Part shown: piece after piece, positions 11,260-23,036 of the stretch | How positions within the stretch are numbered: the stretch's first letter is position 1 | How the letters are laid out: the number at the start of each line of letters is the position of its first letter | Assembly: GCA_032209605.1 (NCBI GenBank) | Contig: JASFXZ010000005.1 | Coordinates: 28,012,905-28,076,904, forward strand | Direction of reading: 5' to 3' | Length of the DNA stretch: 64,000 nt | Source: Mactromeris polynyma | Taxonomy: Eukaryota; Mollusca; Bivalvia; Venerida; Mactridae | Program-made: the position numbers and the translations under genes | The notes under the pieces: generated by a model | Database searches by the model: none | What the model saw: the letters and a program-made list of their open reading frames with translations, nothing else | What the model was told of the DNA's origin: nothing

Positions 11260-12840
11260 TAATCTAAATCACCAACTAAATGTTATGTTGTTAAATAGTG
11301 CAACAGTGAAATCTCTAATATTCAAACAATATATATATTCAGTACATACTTTGGACTTACATAGAGAAACTAGAAAAAAACTATGTATTGTATTATTTCA
11401 TGTTTATATCCAACATATACGATATATTCATTGCAAATATTGGGTATTTTCATATAAAATAAGTTTCAAAATGCACGCTTTACAAATAGTTCGCAGGTCT
11501 CAAACTGTGCTTTGTAAATGTACTGAGTATATATACAATGAAATACATGTTATCCATTTTAACATAACACAAACTGCAGTTACTGTAAGCTGTTATAACA
11601 AATTAGCATTAACATTGCTAAAATAGCACTGAAAATATATACATGTGTATTATTCATAAATTGTAACTGCAATTTATGTTTATCTATCAAATTATGTGTA
11701 CTCACGTGTCTGTTGACTGTATTCCCAAATCAATCTGTTTGACCATTAGCACCGATGAAGTCACACAATTCAAATTAGATAATAACTGCCAAAGTCTTTA
11801 CCAAATTCACTCGTCAAATGTCCTAATAATCAAACATTGCTCGAATGTACACAAATGTCCTATCTTCAAACAATGCTCGAATGTACACAAATGTCCTATC
11901 TTCAAACATTGCTCGAATGTACACAAATGTCCTATCTTCAAACATTGCTCGAATGTACACAAATGTCCTATCTTCAAACATTGCTCGAATGTACACAAAT
12001 GTCCTATCTTCAAACATTGCTCGAATGTACACAAATGTCCTATCTTCAAACATTGCTCGAATGTACACAAATGTCCTATCTTCAAACATTGCTCGAATGT
12101 ACACAAATGTCCTATCTTCAAACATTGCTCGAATGTACACAAATGTCCTATCTTCAAACATTGCTCGAATGTACACAAATGTCCTTTCTTCAAACATTGC
12201 TCGAATGTACACAACTGTCCTATCTTCAAACATTGCTCGAATGTACTCAAATGTCCTATCTTCAAACATTGCACGAATGTAAACAAATGTCCTATCTTCA
12301 AACATTGCTCGAATGTACACAAATGTCCTATCTTCAAACATTGCACGAATGTAAACAAATGTCCTATCTTCAAACATTGCTCGAATGTACACAAATGTCC
12401 TATCTTCAAACATTGCTCGAATGTACACAAATGTCCTATCTTCAAACATTGCTCGAATGTACACAACTGTCCTATCTTCAAACATTGCTCGAATGTACTC
12501 AAATGTCCTATCTTCAAACATTGCACGAATGTAAACAAATGTCCTATCTTCAAACATTGCTCGAATGTACACAACTGTCCTATCTTCAAACATTGCACGC
12601 ACAAAAACAAATGTTCTAATCTTCAAACATTGCTCGAATGTACACACATGTCCTATCTTCAAACATTGCTCGATTGTACACAAATGTCCTATCTTCAAAC
12701 ATTGCACGCAAATAAACAAATGTTCTAATCTTCAAACATTGCAAGGAAGTACACAACTGTCCTAATTTTCAAACAGTGCACGCAATTACACACATGTCAT
12801 CATCTTCAAACATTACACGGACCTACAAGAATGTCTTAAT
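11260..12840. repeat. Duplicated unit, copy 1 (with expanded 36-bp array)
   Basis: The non-tandem part 11260-11830 is matched block for block by 13195-13270 plus 14052-14345: CACCAACTAAATGT, CTCTAATATTC, GAAATACATGTTATC, ACACAAACTGCAGTTACTGT, GTGTACTCACGT and CTGTTGACTGTAT. Both copies run into units of the 36-bp repeat, about 28 here and about 4-5 in copy 2. Confidence 0.8.
11818..12840. repeat. 36-bp minisatellite, about 28 copies
   Basis: Unit: ATGTCCTATCTTCAAACATT then GCTCGAATGTACACAA. Central copies are nearly identical; variants (ACAACTGTCC, GCACGAATGTAAAC) recur in blocks near 12200-12580, suggesting multi-unit duplication. Terminal copies are diverged. Long frames without stops exist on both strands only because 36 is divisible by three. 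Confidence 0.95.
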
Positions 12841-13194
12841 CTGTAATCGTTTGTTCATGGGCTAATTCTCTTAAAAGATCAAATTTGCGAATGGAATTGT
12901 TCTTTTCTAATTTATAATCATAGTTAACAAAATATTGTACAATGAGTTAGAATGAGGCGTTCCTTTTTCTCGTCAATATATAAAAAGTCTATTCAAAATT
13001 ACTTGAGAATACTATTATTGTGCACACAATGTTTTTTGGCCAATCTTTTCCAAAACAAGTTTTCATTAGCTGACCACCTCAAAATGTGTTTCAAAAGCGA
13101 CTTTCAGCTCGGCATTTTCAATTTTTAAAAGTTTAAATGGAAGAACTGTATTTTGAAAGATAAGTTTACAGACAGGAAAGATGGGAAATAGGTA
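12841..13194. other. Unassigned AT-rich spacer
   Basis: Lies between the two copies of the duplicated unit. No ORF, repeat family or RNA gene recognised. Confidence 0.5.
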
Positions 13195-13269
13195 ACAGAA
13201 TACCGCCACCAACTAAATGTGATGTTAGTATGATTATGCAAAAGTGAACTCTCTAATATTCTAAAAAAA

Positions 13270-14051
13270 TACAGTCGAACCTCGTTCATTCGAATTAATC
13301 AGATCCGGAAATAATCCGGAATAATACATGGTTTCGAATAACCCATTTCCATTGGACGAATATAATAAGATACATCGGGACTAATATTTATTAATACCTA
13401 AGTCACAATTTAAGCGGTGGCCGGGCGGCGTGTGCGATTTCTAGGCATCGATCAGCGTGTAGAGGTCGGCGAAAAATCGCGCGATAGGGCGGTCACAGTC
13501 ACATTTAAAAGTGCCCCGCATGTGGATAATATAATTGATGATGCGATGAGCCGCCATTTATACCCTGCGAGTCCCAGTGTTTTGTCGACCAGACGCCGGC
13601 CGGATCCCGGCCGATGTCTGGCTGATTTCCGGCCGGACGCCGCCAAGTCGGCTGGACGCCGGGCGGGGCCCGGTCGGCGTCTGATCGGAGTCTGGGCGCC
13701 ACCTGACCGATATATGGATTGTCTAGGTTGTCCAAAATTTGGCCGGGCGCCCGCCCGATATGTGCAATGCCCTGCCGGACATCGGCCTGGCATCGACCGA
13801 TTTATTGGCAATCAGTTTGCGATGCGAAACGCCGCACCAGGTTTTAAGTCCGAGATAAAAGTAACTCGATGCCCGCCCGATTCCCGAAAATGATCCGGCA
13901 GCCGCGAGGAGTCCCGTCGGGCCCCTGCTGAAAATGCCTAGAAATCCGTCGCAAACTACTCGCAAACCCATCGCAAGCTAATTGTGACTGCGGCTATAGG
14001 ATAATACCAAGTTTTCGGATAGAAGGTTGTCGAATAAACGAGGTCCGACTG
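13270..14051. mobile_element. Pogo/Tigger-like element with a GC-rich internal insert
   Basis: Left end ACAGTCGAACCTCGTTCATT; right end AATAAACGAGGTCCGACTG, the inverse of the first. Subterminal CCGAAA/TTCGGATAGAAGGTTGTCG motifs match the copies at 27528-27625, 41393-41537 and 53369-53548. Those copies are about 100-180 bp; this one is about 780 bp because of the GC-rich block 13412-13985. No transposase motif seen. Confidence 0.75.
13412..13985. other. GC-rich insert inside the element
   Basis: A sharply GC-rich block rich in CCGGCCG, GCCGGGCGG and CGCCCGAT motifs, in an otherwise AT-rich window. It contains an ORF (13417-13893) and overlapping minus-strand ORFs, as expected from GC-rich, stop-poor DNA; none shows a domain. 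It could be a cargo fragment or a separate repeat captured by the element. Confidence 0.6.
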
Positions 14052-14510
14052 AATATGCAATGAAATACATGTTATCTATTTATAATTAACACAAACTGCA
14101 GTTACTGTAAGCAATTATAACAAAATAACATTACAATTGCTACAGTTGCACTAAAAACATATACATTTACGAGTATTATGCATAAATTGTAACTGGAGTT
14201 TATGTTTAACTATCAATATATGTGTACTCACGTATCTGTTGACTGTATGACAATATCAATCTGTCTGACCAATTAGCACCAATGAAATCACATAATTCAA
14301 ACTAAATAATTACAGTCACAATGTTTACTAAATTGTACTCGAAAAATGTCCTAATATTTAAACATTCCACGTATTTACACAAAAGTCCTAAAATTCAAAC
14401 ATTGTACGTATTTACACAATGTCCTAATCTTTAAACATTACACACATGTACACAAATGTCCTTAACTTTAAAGATTACACACATGTACACAAATGTCCTA
14501 AACTTCAAAA

Positions 14511-16585
14511 AAGAATTCCTCTCCTCTTCCTCAGAAACTTTCCCTCGTTCTCCAACTGGCCATGTATGTAGGAGCAGTAGGTTCGATCCTCAAATTATCT
14601 GTGTGTATGTATATATATAAAGTGTTTGATCCACGTAGAACGACCATGTAAGTCCGCACAGTACAAATCTTGCCCCAATATTCTCACACTTATTTACGTA
14701 ATATGTGACACGATTCATAGAATAACAGAGTTCACAGAACTACGTTTACTGGTTCACATGTAACATAGCATTACACAGTGTATATAATTCCGCTGTTCAC
14801 AGGCTTACGTGGCCCAAAAGTGTATACCCTGAAAGTACAAAAAAAGATATGTTTAAATAGGTACTTGCCAACATTACATGATTTTATATAACATATAACT
14901 GCGACTTTGAACTTCGCGGAACCTACAACTGTGACCTTGGAACCTATCACTGTGACATTGAACTTCACGGTACCTCAAGTGGTGCATCCTTCATTTAAGG
15001 CGTTTCCTACAATAACGCCATTTTTTCTCACGCAGAGTTTTCCTTTAAACCTTGTTTATTTGGTCAGTGTAAATGTATCTAACCAAAATATGCTAATAAA
15101 AAGTGGTCAATAATACAAATATTATATATTTTTATAATTATTTTTAAAATTCTATTTGAATTTATAAAGTTAACCATACCTGTCGAATCGGAGTTCCAGC
15201 ATCAATCATACCGACGGTCCTGGCGCGTTCTTCAGTGGTCATTCTCGCTATCTTTTCTGTTTTGGACATATAACGTGGATTGCATTGAAATTAAATTTAC
15301 AGTTTACTACACAGTGCACGTGATCCTCGTGCCAAAAGTTGATAATCGTACTCGCCGTCAGGCGTGGTCAAACATGATATTAGGTATTTTCTTTGTGAAC
15401 GTCGATATTGTACTATGTATAATATTAGAATGCCAAATTTTAAGTCGACATATGAAACCTTTTCTTAAATTTGTATTTTATTACATGGACGTTTAGAAAA
15501 TTTGTTCAGTGTATGCACAAGAATATGACTATGGTTTGCAGGACTTCCGTTTAAATTCCTAACAAATTAACATGATGGCTTATGACTCCAATATTCTTTA
15601 TACAGTAAGTAAAAATCCAGGAAAATATGCATTGGAGGGTAGGATCTACTTGATATTGTTATTTTATAGGTAGGGGGTATAATTTATCTTGGGTTTGGCA
15701 AAAATATATTTCAATTTTGGCTGTAGTAGTTTCATTTTCTTTAGAAAACATAAAACAATAAGACCAAGCTGAACAATTTGTAAATTTGAATGTCAAAAGT
15801 TTTCTGATTGTTTTAAGTCTTGACTGAAATCTAACATTAACATCATGCACCCATTCTCGACAGTTCTCGGATATTTCCGTACCACTTCGTAACTCTACGG
15901 ACATCCTCTAGTGTATGTCAGGCGGAGCACTATGTGGCAAAATTCAACATTTTGTGCGGTCAAACAATAGTTCTCGTAAAACGGATTTAAACTTCAATAA
16001 CTTCGATAAATTCACATAAGACATGGATTATCGTTGTCATTTCTAGTTAAAAACTCACATATTCCAGTCTTCATATGGCTTAAATATGTGATTCTAATTC
16101 CGTTTGATCAGCACTCCAGCGTTCACACCGCCATATTGTTTACATGATATTCGAATGGTATTTCCGAAAGTAGTGCCTTACGAACATCCGAGGCACTGTA
16201 CGTAGTTGGCTGAGATTTTCGGAATGATCATGCACCATGATAAACATTCGTGGTATGCAACATGCGCTTTATATCACACTCCAATATAAGCAGGTTAAAA
16301 ATGGTGAATGTATCAACAGTCTAAACAGACAGGAATAAAATGATCACATATATTAGATATTGAATCTTCTGCGATTTGAAAGGAAATGTTAGTTTTAGCT
16401 TCATTAAAAGTTCTGAATAATAGTAAGTTAATAGTATTCACACTAAATTTGTCTAAAACAATGTTTATATCGTTATATTTAGCATCCAATATTTCAAGTT
16501 TAAGTACCCAATTCAATCTGGTTTTCAGTATCACGTACCGTATTTTATTATTTAATATGATACATTATAAAAGACTAAATAAGTT
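14511..16585. other. Intergenic, no supported gene
   Basis: AT-rich DNA. A tRNA-promoter-like box B (GGTTCGATCCTC) lies near 14580, and tandem 'CTGTGACATTGAACTTC'-type phrases occur near 14905-14970. Short ORFs show no domain or codon signature. Confidence 0.45.
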
Positions 16586-16915
16586 TAAACCCTTTCAACA
16601 GATTACTAACACTTTTTGAACAACACTTACGATAGATTACCGACAGTTTCGAACAACCATTTCTATAGATAAGCGACAGCTTTGAACAACCCTTTCTATA
16701 GATAACGAGCACTTTTTTGAACCGCCCTTTCGATATATTACCGACAGTTTTGAACAACCCTTTCGATAGATTACCGACAGTTTTGCAAACCCTTTCTATA
16801 GATTACGAACACTTTTTGAACAACCCTTTCTATAGATTACGAACACTTTTTGAACAACCCTTTCTATAGATTACGAACACTTTTTGAACAACCCTTTCGA
16901 TAGACTGCCGACGTG
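16586..16915. repeat. 33/34-bp tandem repeat, about 10 copies
   Basis: Unit: GAACAACCCTTTCTATAGAT followed by TACGAACACTTTTT, or a variant with CGATAGATTACCGACAGTTT. The last three units are identical; earlier ones are diverged. Period 33-34 bp. Confidence 0.85.
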
Positions 16916-17470
16916 TCATATTGTAACAGTTTCATAACCTATTAATAGAAATCAAAATGCTAAGTAGAGCGCTTCAAAGTTTTAAAATATTCCCATCTTA
17001 AATAGGTAAAACGTAAATAACATATTTAAACACTCCTTTCACAGGTATGAACACAGGTTTACATTTATATCTTATTTAAAGTACACACATAATTCTAAAT
17101 GAATTGTGGAAATACCAACAGGTAAAATGAATTGATTTCAGCGCTAACTGGTTTATCCATTTCGTTCGAGCAGAATTTTCTATGGCGTTAAATTCAAGTT
17201 AGTAGTCTGATTTTTCCGATCTGCCGCAGGTACATACGTATTTTATATAGTAATGTTCCTTACACGTCTTTTTATATATCATGTATCACCCAACTAGTCA
17301 TTTAAGGACCTCTTCGAGCTTTAAGGGGCTATCCTAGATAGTATTATTATATTTATTGTTAACATAATAATCATTTGCATAATGATTATTTTATTTTGGT
17401 CAACACACACAACTCAAACAAAAAATAAATTAAAGTGCAATAATACAATAAATATTGAATAAATAAATGA

Positions 17471-19270
17471 GTCGAATGTAAAGTTGAATACAGTAGGTAA
17501 GTTGAGAGTAATGTTAAATGCAGTATATAATGCAATAGTAATGTTGAATGCAGTAAGACAGTCAGTTTAATGTTGAATGCAATAAAAAAGTTGAGTTTAT
17601 TGTAGAATGCAGTACGAACATAAGTCGATTTTAATGTTGAATACAGTACATAAGTTGAGTTTAATGTTGAATACAGTACATAAGTTGAATGTAATGTTGA
17701 ATACAGTACATAAGTTGAGTTTAATGTTGAATACAGTACATAAGTTGAATGTAATGTTGAATACAGTACATAAGTTGAGTTTAATGTTGAATACAGTACA
17801 TAAGTTGAATGTAATGTTGAATACAGTACATAAGTTCATTCCTTTGTTGAATGCAGTACATAAGTTGAGTGTAATGTTTAATACAGTACATAAGTTGAGT
17901 GTAATGTTGAATACAGTACATAAGTCCAGTGTAATGTTGAATACAGTACATAAGTCCAGTGTAATGTTGAATACAGTACATAAGTCCAGTGTAATGTTGA
18001 ATACAGTACATAAGTCCAGTGTAATGTTGAATACAGTACATAAGTCCAGTGTAATCCTGAATACAGTGCATAAGTCCAGTGTAATGTTGAATACAGTGCA
18101 TAAGTCCAGTGTAATCCTGAATACAGTGCATAAGTCCAGTGTTATGTTGAATACAGTACATAAGTTGAGTGTAATGTTGAATACAGTACATAAGTCCAGT
18201 GTAATGTTGAATACAGTACATAAGTCCAGTGTAATGTTGAATACAGTACATAAGTCCAGTGTAATGTTAAATACAGTACATAAGTCCAGTGTAATCCTGA
18301 ATACAGTACATAAGTCCAGTGTAATGTTGAATACAGTACATAAGTTGAGTGTAATCCTGAATACAGTACATAAGTCCAGTGTAATGTTGAATACAGTACA
18401 TTAGTCCAGTGTAATGTTGAGTACAGTGCATAAGTGCAGTGTAATGTTGAATACAGTACATAAGTCCAGTGTAATGTTGAATACAGTACATAAGTCCAGT
18501 GTAATCCTGAATACAGTACATAAGTCCAGTGTAATGTTGAATACAGTACATTAGTCCAGTGTAATGTTGAATACAGTACATAAGTCCAGTGTAATCCTGA
18601 ATACAGTACATAAGTCCAGTGTAATCCTGAATACAGTACATAAGTCCAGTGTAATGTTGAATACAGTACATAAGGCCAGTGTAATCTTGAATACAGTGCA
18701 TAAGTCCAGTGTAATGTTGAATACAGTACATAAGTCCAGTGTAATGTTGAATACAGTACATAAGTCCAGTGTAATGTTGAATACAGTACATAAGTCCAGT
18801 GTAATGTTGAATACAGTACATACGTCCAGTGTAATGTTGAATACAGTGCATAAGTCCAGTGTAATGTTGAATACAGTACATAAGTCCAGTGTAATGTTGA
18901 ATACAGTGCATAAGTCCAGTGTAATGTTGAATACAGTACATAAGTCCAGTGTAATGTTGAATACAGTACATAAGTCCAGTGTAATGTTGAATACAGTACA
19001 TAAGTCCAGTGTAATGTTGAATACAGTACATACGTCCAGTGTAATCCTGAATACAGTGCATAAGTCCAGTGTAATGTTGAATACAGTACATTAGTCCAGT
19101 GTAATGTTGAATACAGTACATACGTCCAGTGTAATCCTGAATACAGTGCATAAGTCCAGTGTAATGTTGAATACTGTACATAAGTCCAGTGTAATGTTGA
19201 ATACAGTGCATAAGTCCAGTGTAATGTTGAATACAGTACATAAGTCCAGTGTAATCTTTAATAATACAGT
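17471..19270. repeat. 30-bp minisatellite, about 60 copies
   Basis: Unit: GAATACAGTACATAAGTCCA then GTGTAATGTT. Edge units are diverged (17471-17620). From 17640 to 17820 two unit types alternate, giving a 60-bp higher-order period. From about 17920 the TCCAG type takes over, with interspersed variants (AATCCTGA, CAGTGCATAAG, CATTAG, CATACG). Open frames on both strands follow from the period of 30 and encode only 10-residue repeats. Confidence 0.95.
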
Positions 19271-19429
19271 AAACAAGCTAATGTAATGTTAAAAACAAAA
19301 ACTAATATGAACCGTTGATTCAAGCATATAAGAATATTTGCTGATGCAGAAAAGAATGTGGAAGTTTATACAAAATATGTCCTTATGAAATATGTAATAG
19401 TTTGTAATATACTACATGCTGATGTTGCA

Positions 19430-19500
19430 ACGAGTGTGGAAAGTCGTGGGTTCGATCCATGACCGCGTCATACCAAATACGCTTTATATGGTACTTGTAC
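19430..19500 (+). repeat. SINE-like fragment
   Basis: Box-B-like CGTGGGTTCGATCCATG at 19445-19461, followed by a CCGCGTCATACCAAATAC tail. The box A side is weak. Interpreted as a degraded tRNA-derived SINE. Confidence 0.45.
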
Positions 19501-20960
19501 CTTCATTACTATGCAGATATTTTAACGTGAGAATTTTATCGGATGCGTGCAAACATGTGCACTTATGAACTTAAGATTGGTAGTTATTTCCCTTTGGGAT
19601 GGTATAAAAACTTACCTTTCGGTAATGCTGTCCCACACATTTTGTTGTTTCGTATGTGCTCGACTGGAGAAAAAATTGGCTTTAATTACAAATAAGTTGT
19701 CGTTGCATGCAACTCACTGGAGGACCATTTGGACTTTCTGCGACAAAATTCTATTGCGTAATGCGCAGAGGACAAAACCACCGGTCAAATCGCGTGATAC
19801 AAGACGTTTGAAGATTAAAATCGCTCTAAAGACCGAATGTGTACTTACGTTTAGGTGAAACTTATGAGCACTTCACTGAAACGGTCTTGAATTTTTCTTA
19901 TGACAGTCACGTTAGTTGATACCGTGTTGATGATATGCGACGTTTGATGAAGCTATACGGAACTTATAAAGTACTCGGTACATGTGTTCTGCAGTGTTTA
20001 CTGCAGTTATTGGGAAACTATATTAAGAAAATAATGTAACCTATCATATACTTTTTGACCAACCCCCGCTCACAACCGCGCGGAAGTAAGCCAATAAACA
20101 AATATGTAGGGTTATATAGACCGCATATTCTAAATTGGTAACCCACTTTAATATCTCCAGGGGAAATACCCTTTTACAGCCCAAACTATTTGAAAACATG
20201 TATATACCATATGTTGCTATATAAATCAGGGTAAAATAGGGATTTCACAAAGTCAGTTAAATGCTATCAGTGGCGAAAAACTACTGATTAAATAACATGG
20301 GACTTATTATGAAAAATAGTAGAAATTTTGTTTCGGAATATAAATTTTCAAACTTTCACATCCTTAAACGTTTGAATGATTTTTTACATTTTGAATATTC
20401 AAATCAATGTGTCAAATTGGGTATATTTTATACTACGTAATATGATCTATACATCAAAGTACATAAACAGGTCATGTTTAAATATAAACTACACATTTCG
20501 TTCATTTGTGTACTAAAAGTTGGATTAGATTCAAACATCCGCTAAACAGGTAGGTTTATTTCGTATTTTAATGTCAACATAATTGAAAAATGTGCATTTT
20601 TATATCGAGCGACTATGAAATAAACACAAATCGAGACGGTAGATTTCCATAAAGCCGTAAGTTAAATTTTGCTGTATCAGTGTGATATTTCAACAGGAAG
20701 TTTGCACTTAAATACTGTTTTGTATTTCATCCGATGAGGAACGAAAAATACAATGTTGATTTTAACGTTGATTTGACTTCCTTAAGATTGTAAAGTTGTT
20801 AAGTAATTAAGAATCCGAAAATTGAAACACCGAGTTTGATATAAACAACTCATTATTTTCACTCAGTTAGTTTTTTTTTACATATAAACAAACTTACTGA
20901 CCGCTATTCAATAACATGGCGTGATTGTGAGAGGAATTCAGCTCAAATGCAATTAAAATC
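19500..20960. other. Intergenic, no supported gene
   Basis: AT-rich. An ORF at 19547-19858 has no recognisable domain. No RNA gene or array seen. Confidence 0.45.
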
Positions 20961-20965
20961 CATTA

Positions 20966-21090
20966 ATGAGCGCTGCTATGGGATTTACAACCTCTTCTGT
21001 AAGTGACGTCTTTTCAAGAAAACGCAGCATGTGATGACACTGTTTGCAAGCAGGAAACAATATTTACTCCATATGGTCACTTCGTTTGAA
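20966..21090. mobile_element. CRE-palindrome MITE, copy 2 (truncated)
   Basis: The left half only: ATGAGCGCTGCTATGGGATT, then TGTAAGTGACGTCTTTTC and TTTACTCCATATGGTCACTT. The right half is missing. The CRE octamer is mutated (TGACGTCT). Confidence 0.75.
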
Positions 21091-21099
21091 TTTATCGAC

Positions 21100-22730
21100 T
21101 TAAATAACACGATGCGTTTTCATTGACCGCCATTACATTATATGTTCAGTCAAGTCTCTTATAACTCATGATTGAGTGATAGATAGATATATTTATTTTG
21201 GTACACTATCACTTTCAATAATCTACACAGTACATACAATGCAATTTAAAACACAATGATTATAATTTATAAATATTACAAAGCTTAGGTAAAAATAAAA
21301 GGAAATGATACTTAAACAATAGTTAAAGTTAATACAAAACACAACACAAGTTTAAGCAATTGATACAACAAGGTAACATTTAGAAACTTTGCAACAACAT
21401 AGCTATTTTAAGAATATAATCTACATTATTTTGATCTTATACCAAGGATAACCCATTACAGATGCATGCTGAACAGCACTTATCTCCAATGGGGTCCTTT
21501 ATAACTTTATGATAAAACAATATAGAGATATAACATGGCTACACATACATTAGTAATGTAATATTAAGATTTTTATAAAGTTGTGCACACCGGTTATTGT
21601 ACATATGTTGTTACTATCTGAGACAAATGTTTAAAAATAGATAAATCATAAGTCACAACATACTGATAGTAAAACAGGATTTTTTGTACAACAGTTATCA
21701 CAGATTCAATTTTACATTACAGGTAGGTTCGTAATTTAACTTTCTTGCCTCAATCAGGTATTTCTTCATAGCTTTACGAAAGTTCTGTTTTTATCGAAAG
21801 TTCGATTGTTTTATATAATCTGGTAGAGCATTCCGGTCAGTAATTGTCTGATAGTAACTCAATTTTAAAGTCCATTTTCACTGTTTTTTCTTTATTCAAC
21901 CTCAATTTTAAGACAACCTCAATAAGAAGACAAGTTTTCAAGGATACCAAATGTGGTCTTATTATTGATGTTTTACTATATAATATTATATCCGACTAAG
22001 GAATTGTACAATGGGAAAGAAATTAATGCTTACTTCAACATGGAAGGGAAAAGATAATCATATAGCAATTTATACCTTGGCACTGACTGTACAAAGACAG
22101 TACAATCTCAATCAAAGACCGCATCAATAATAAGACCTCTTAAACATTATTAGTTTTTTTTAATTCTACATTGTATAATAATAAATACTTATTTTTCCGA
22201 CAAATGCAGAGGAATACATTATTAATGTATTCTTTGATAATGCATATTAACTGATTTTTTACCTATATGCAGTATATTTTTCATGTTTGTTAACGTAAAC
22301 AAATGAACAAAAAATTAGCATACTAAAACTTTAAGTGACAATGCAAAATGTGTTTCATATGGTTGAGGAAATTATTTAGTTACAAATATTATATATATCC
22401 TACGCATGCCTTACATTATAACGACTGTCTGTCATTGATTCTTTTGTTATCATATCGCCGATGGTCGCGCTTGACTGTCTAAGGGTAGATCATATCTCGT
22501 TTAATACACGGTGCTTTAAACATTTATTAAATCAGATAGTAGTAATATGAAGATGGCGAATCATTTAAATGAGTCATATTTCTTTATCCTCAAACTTCGG
22601 TGCTCAAAAAGTAATGTACATTAAAGTGGTCCGTTTATGTTTTTGTTGATTATGTAATGTTCAACAGGTCGGGGTCGTTATATGCGATTTATTTAGCGGT
22701 GAGTTAATGCATATTGATGAAATTTTCAAT
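21100..22730. other. Intergenic with a degraded pogo/Tigger-like element
   Basis: At about 21850-21990 the motifs CAACCTCAATTTTAAGACAA, TCAATAAGAAGAC and GTCTTATTATTGATGTTTTAC mark a degraded, inverted copy of the 'CAGTAAAACCTC' family. The rest is AT-rich sequence with no gene seen. Confidence 0.5.
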
Positions 22731-22734
22731 AAAC

Positions 22735-22930
22735 AGGGAGGCGCAGTGATCCAGGGGTAGAGCGGCTCACTCCTGTTTCGAAGGTCGTGACTTCGAGCCC
22801 CACGATGAGCGGGGTTTACTCACGAACTTTACAAATCCCTAAATTTGGCGCGAGTACTGGTTGGTAGCCAGGTAGCAGTCATCGAAAGTGATTAGTATAA
22901 GTTACAATCGATGTAAAATAAATAAGATTA
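22735..22930 (+). repeat. tRNA-derived SINE
   Basis: Head GGGAGGCGCAGTGATCCAGG with box-A-like GATCCAGGGGTAGAGC and box-B-like GTGACTTCGAGCCC, then an unrelated body. The tail ATCGATGTAAAATAAATAAG is shared with the SINE at 58783-58912, defining one family. It lies about 100 bp upstream of the HSPA12-like start region. Confidence 0.75.
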
Positions 22931-23036
22931 AACAATGATCAGACAGCTCGTTTGTTTATGTTCATTAAAATATCACATGTGCTGCATGCGAAAAACATTT
23001 GGAATCCCTAAATAAGTGTACTTTGTTTCAGTCAAA

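Larger units (their letters stand above)
13195..14510. repeat. Duplicated unit, copy 2, split by an insertion
   Basis: Homologous to 11260-12840. It is interrupted by the pogo/Tigger-like element at 13270-14051 and ends in four or five diverged 36-bp-type units (14340-14510). Confidence 0.75.

Noticed and set aside
11676..12728. Long ORFs on both strands through the 36-bp array
   Set aside because: The period is a multiple of three, so stops are absent in several frames on both strands. The products are pure repeats with no domain.
13417..13893. GC-rich 158-codon ORF as a gene
   Set aside because: Overlapping ORFs exist in several frames because the block is GC-rich. No start context, domain or splice structure is visible, and it lies inside a mobile element.
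17607..19241. Long ORFs through the 30-bp array
   Set aside because: Same artefact of a period divisible by three; both strands are open.
11061..19270. CRISPR-like appearance of the 18-, 30- and 36-bp arrays
   Set aside because: Units are contiguous with no unique spacers, and the genome is eukaryotic with spliced genes. These are minisatellites.
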